From positions 19,689,501-19,753,500 of the forward strand of contig OX327711.1 in the NCBI GenBank assembly GCA_946807835.1: a stretch of 64,000 nucleotides of DNA. The letters run 5' to 3'. The position numbers were made by a program, and so were the translations under genes. Below, piece after piece: positions 61,478 through 64,000 of this stretch (its first letter is position 1; every line of letters starts with the position of its first letter). Under the pieces are notes generated by a model. The model did not search any database and was not told the origin of the DNA. It saw only the letters and a list, made by a program, of their open reading frames with translations. This stretch comes from Ailanthus altissimus (taxonomy: Eukaryota; Streptophyta; Magnoliopsida; Sapindales; Simaroubaceae).

Positions 61478-62197
61478 CTATTTTGCAAATTGGCTCTCTC
61501 TTCTCTTGCCCCATTGCCTCAGCTGAATTTGAAGCATACAAGTCCCAGCCAAGAAATCCACTGACTGCTTTGTGTTCAAAATGTCCAAGATTCCCTTGAG
61601 GGTCTTAAGCCTTACACAGTCTGCAGCTTTCATGACTTTCTCCAATCCGCTCATCAAACCTTTCAATGCCACCTCCACTAAGCCGTCTACTTGACTCATT
61701 TCCCCGTTCCTGACTCGGCTTGCCAACCGAGCCAGCTCAACCATCTTCTTATCGGCCATTGCCACCTGTTGCCTCTCCATTTCTCTTTCCACCCTCTCCT
61801 CCTCTAGCCTTATCTTCACTCTCAACTCCTCTATTTTGTTCAGTTGTTGCTCTGTCAACTCGCCCAGATTCGCTCCTGGGACCCGAGTCTTCCTCATGGT
61901 GTCAACTAGTTTAAAAATCATCGAGGGTTTCCAGTCAGTGACCCATGAAAAAGCAATCTCTAACGTGCTGATCCAATCCGGACAGTAAAAGACAAGCACA
62001 TCTTCATGAGCTAAAGCCCACTTCACAGTGTAGTATTCCTTGTAATGGGTTGTCAATTTTGACACCAAATGTTGTTGCTCTGCATCATTATCTGAACTCT
62101 CCTTTGAAACCGTAATGAGCTGGAGTAGATAATCATCAAGTTGACAAAGCCACTTCTCGTAGAACTCAGTGAACCTCTCTTCAACATGGATTTTCAT
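61478..62197 (-). CDS. DOG1-domain protein (DOG1-like)
   Basis: Single exon of 239 residues on -, with the ATG at 62,195-62,197. The DOG1 domain fills most of the protein: an N-terminal helix (EERFTEFYEKWLCQLDDYL, about 6-25), the central W-rich motif (YCPDWISTLEIAFSWVTDWKPS, about 71-93), a charged coiled-coil-like segment (about 112-155), and the C-terminal block FLAGTCMLQIQLRQWGKRRE. The same fold occurs in the non-bZIP part of TGA factors, but no basic-leucine-zipper is present. Family members include DOG1 (seed dormancy), DOGL4 and INP1 (pollen aperture). Which role applies here cannot be told from sequence. I do not see the paired C-terminal histidines reported for haem binding in DOG1. 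The gene lies next to an MRH1/MDIS-type receptor gene, as in Arabidopsis. Confidence 0.93.
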   Translation of the reverse strand: MKIHVEERFTEFYEKWLCQLDDYLLQLITVSKESSDNDAEQQHLVSKLTTHYKEYYTVKWALAHEDVLVFYCPDWISTLEIAFSWVTDWKPSMIFKLVDTMRKTRVPGANLGELTEQQLNKIEELRVKIRLEEERVEREMERQQVAMADKKMVELARLASRVRNGEMSQVDGLVEVALKGLMSGLEKVMKAADCVRLKTLKGILDILNTKQSVDFLAGTCMLQIQLRQWGKRRESQFAK

Positions 62198-62999
62198 TTT
62201 TTTTTCCTTTTTAGTGCAAGAACCAGATCCAGAGAAAAAACTAAGGGGGATGAAAGTGAAGAGGGTTTTGAGTGAGATGTAATGGTGTCGATGGAATTGT
62301 AAACGTAGGTAATCAATAAATAAAGTGTGAAATCAGGAGTGGGGAGTGAACTGATGGAAGTTGAAGTGAGAGAATAGTTTTGGCTTGTGCATGGCTTACG
62401 CGCAGCAGAAAGCTACAAGTGGATTTTAAGGGTTAAGTGACGCGTTGCAAATCGAGCGAAGGGACATGAGTTCCCCATTAGGAGTATCCTTTTGGAGCTA
62501 AACCTTTGACTGAGTCGAGTAATCCATGCACCCCACCACCTGGTGTTTGAGTTTGTTTGTGTTCAGAAACGTGTCTAGTGGACAAAGGATCTGATTTTCA
62601 ACGTGGAACTTGTCTACAATTACAAGTTTCATACTTCACTGTTTTCGCTGCGTCCCGCACTCCACTTTGCTCATTTACCTCGGATGACTAACCGAGGTTC
62701 ATCTATTAGGGTTTTTTCCGCATGAACAAGATGCTCAAATCTTGTCCATCAGTTCCATTTTACTGTCAAATACGAAATAAAAGAAATAGATGACATAAGT
62801 CGAATTGAACTAAGAATTGCTTCCAATAAAAAAGTTTTAACTCGCAACTTCAATACAACAATCAGTTCCTCTACTTATCTAAATTTACCTGAATTTTCAA
62901 ATGATTTTTTAATACGTGAATAGTTTAGATTTATTTTCTATTTATTTTATTAATTAACAACTAAATGTTTATAAAAGCTAAGGTAAAAGTTTAAATCAT
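62198..62999 (-). promoter_or_regulatory. Upstream region of the DOG1-like gene
   Basis: Mixed-composition sequence upstream of the ATG, presumably promoter and leader. ACGCGTTGC-type and TGACTGAGTCG motifs are present near 62,440-62,520. No transcription start can be assigned. Confidence 0.35.
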
Positions 63000-63434
63000 C
63001 AAGAAAGAATCCGGATCTATTTTACTTACTTATAGTTAACACAATATATATTAAAAGTATATAAGAATCCTTAAACATAATTTTTTATGCATAAAATAAA
63101 TAAGCATAAAGATCAAAAGCAAAAATAAATTGTGTAAAATCTTTCAAATCTCTAGCTATTGATTTCTTTTTGGATAACAAGCTTTTGTATTTTTGGCTCT
63201 TTTAAATCCTCACAAACTCACAATGATGGTGTGTATTTTCAAAAATATCGAGATAAGTGTTAGTGGAACTTAGGGACCAAAACTATAAATAAAAATAACC
63301 CATATATTCCTTCCATCAAGAAGTTAATATGGAGGTTTCTTAATTGAAGAGTGACCAACATCAATAATATTTAATTGTTGATGAAAGTTAAAAATATATG
63401 AACCATAAACATAAGTTATTCCATTAATATTACA
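63000..63434 (-). repeat. 3' LTR of a copia element (far end not fixed)
   Basis: On -, a purine tract (CAAAGTGGGAGAA) is followed at 63,434 by TGTAATATTAATGG, the expected PPT-LTR junction, about 300 bp after the pol stop. The other LTR end could not be fixed because the 5' LTR lies outside the window; 63,000 is a rough limit. Confidence 0.6.
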
Positions 63435-63732
63435 TTCTCCCACTTTGTTCATATACTTAATATAACATTAAAATTCTAACAATTTTCATACTTAGAAAAT
63501 AAAATAAATGAATCGTGATGACAGGTCCTTTAAAAACGAGCATTATCTCCTATTTATTACAATTTATTATATTTCTTAAATTCTATACTAGTAATACTAC
63601 TTAATAAATAAACTTTATGTTTATTCTTGAAAAAATCAACAGTGATTTTTCTCAAAATAACTGAATGTGCACAAAATATGAGAAAACATCACAAGCAAAT
63701 AAAAGTTTCAATTATAGTCAATACAATAAAAA

Positions 63733-64000
63733 TTACATAATGAAACCAAGTCTCATTCTAATTACATGATCCTTGAATCTCAATGGTGGTATGCCTTTTG
63801 TCAAAGGATCATTGATCATCAATTCAATACTAATGTGTTCAATGATCACTTTCTCTTTTTTAACACGTTCTCTTATGGCTAAATACTTGATGTCGATATA
63901 TTTACTTTGACTTTGAATTTTGTTGTTTTTAGCCATAAAAATAGCAGTTGAATTGTCATAGTATATCTTCAATGGCCTAAAAATTGAATCGACAATTCTA
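63733..64000 (-). pseudogene. Ty1/copia pol, RNase H C-terminal part, entering from the right
   Basis: On -, the frame reads IYYDNSTAIFMAKN, then SKYIDIKYLAIRERV and NDPLTKGIPPLRFKDHV. These are the hallmark end blocks of copia RNase H (DN.SA, KHI-like, ADPLTK). It stops at 63,733. The rest of the element lies beyond the window. It appears open to the edge and may belong to a younger element than those in the arms. Confidence 0.85.

Overview
The window is plant nuclear DNA, most likely from a eudicot. It is very AT-rich, its genes are split by GT-AG introns, and it is crowded with nested Ty1/copia remnants, solo LTRs, a miniature LTR retrotransposon array and poly(A) retroposons. I do not name a species. 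I recognise no bacterial, organellar, rRNA or tRNA gene and no CRISPR array.

Four host genes are supported: (1) a plant cysteine oxidase of the PCO4/PCO5 type (12,881-15,128, +, five coding exons); (2) a GARP/G2-like MYB-related transcription factor (24,318-27,099, +, six exons); (3) an LRR receptor-like pseudokinase of the MRH1/MALE DISCOVERER family (50,104-55,156, +, thirteen exons); (4) an intronless DOG1-domain protein (61,478-62,197, -). From memory, genes 1 and 2 correspond to a neighbouring Arabidopsis pair (At2g42670/At2g42660). Genes 3 and 4 correspond to two neighbouring pairs (At4g18640/At4g18650 and At5g45840/At5g45830). The window would then join two conserved microsyntenic blocks, separated by repeats.

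Layout: 1-10,499 is one arm of a very large imperfect inverted repeat. It holds non-coding flank with an LTR-element remnant, then a decayed copia element on +. The second arm is 30,470-48,127 and holds the same copia element on -, followed by the same flank inverted. The roughly 20 kb between the arms carries PCO, a tandem TRIM array (15.84-18.21 kb), the GARP gene and an LTR-less retroposon (27.9-29.0 kb). The arms are no longer identical. Arm A gained a 2.15 kb solo-LTR-like insertion and two tandem duplications. Arm B gained two roughly 2.7-2.8 kb solo LTRs of one family, each with its own 5-bp target duplication, and a 2.47 kb insertion. To the right lie the receptor gene, about 4.6 kb of AT-rich sequence, a second copy of the retroposon with an 18-bp target duplication, the DOG1-like gene, and the 3' end of another copia element running off the window on -.

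The genes act in unrelated processes: oxygen sensing through N-degron cysteine oxidation, transcription control, cell-surface signalling in tip growth or pollen guidance, and a seed or pollen regulator family. No operon-like logic is expected. The most unusual content is architectural: the large inverted repeat around a two-gene block, the tandem TRIM array, and a pair of RT-less retroposons with a conserved 5' foldback.
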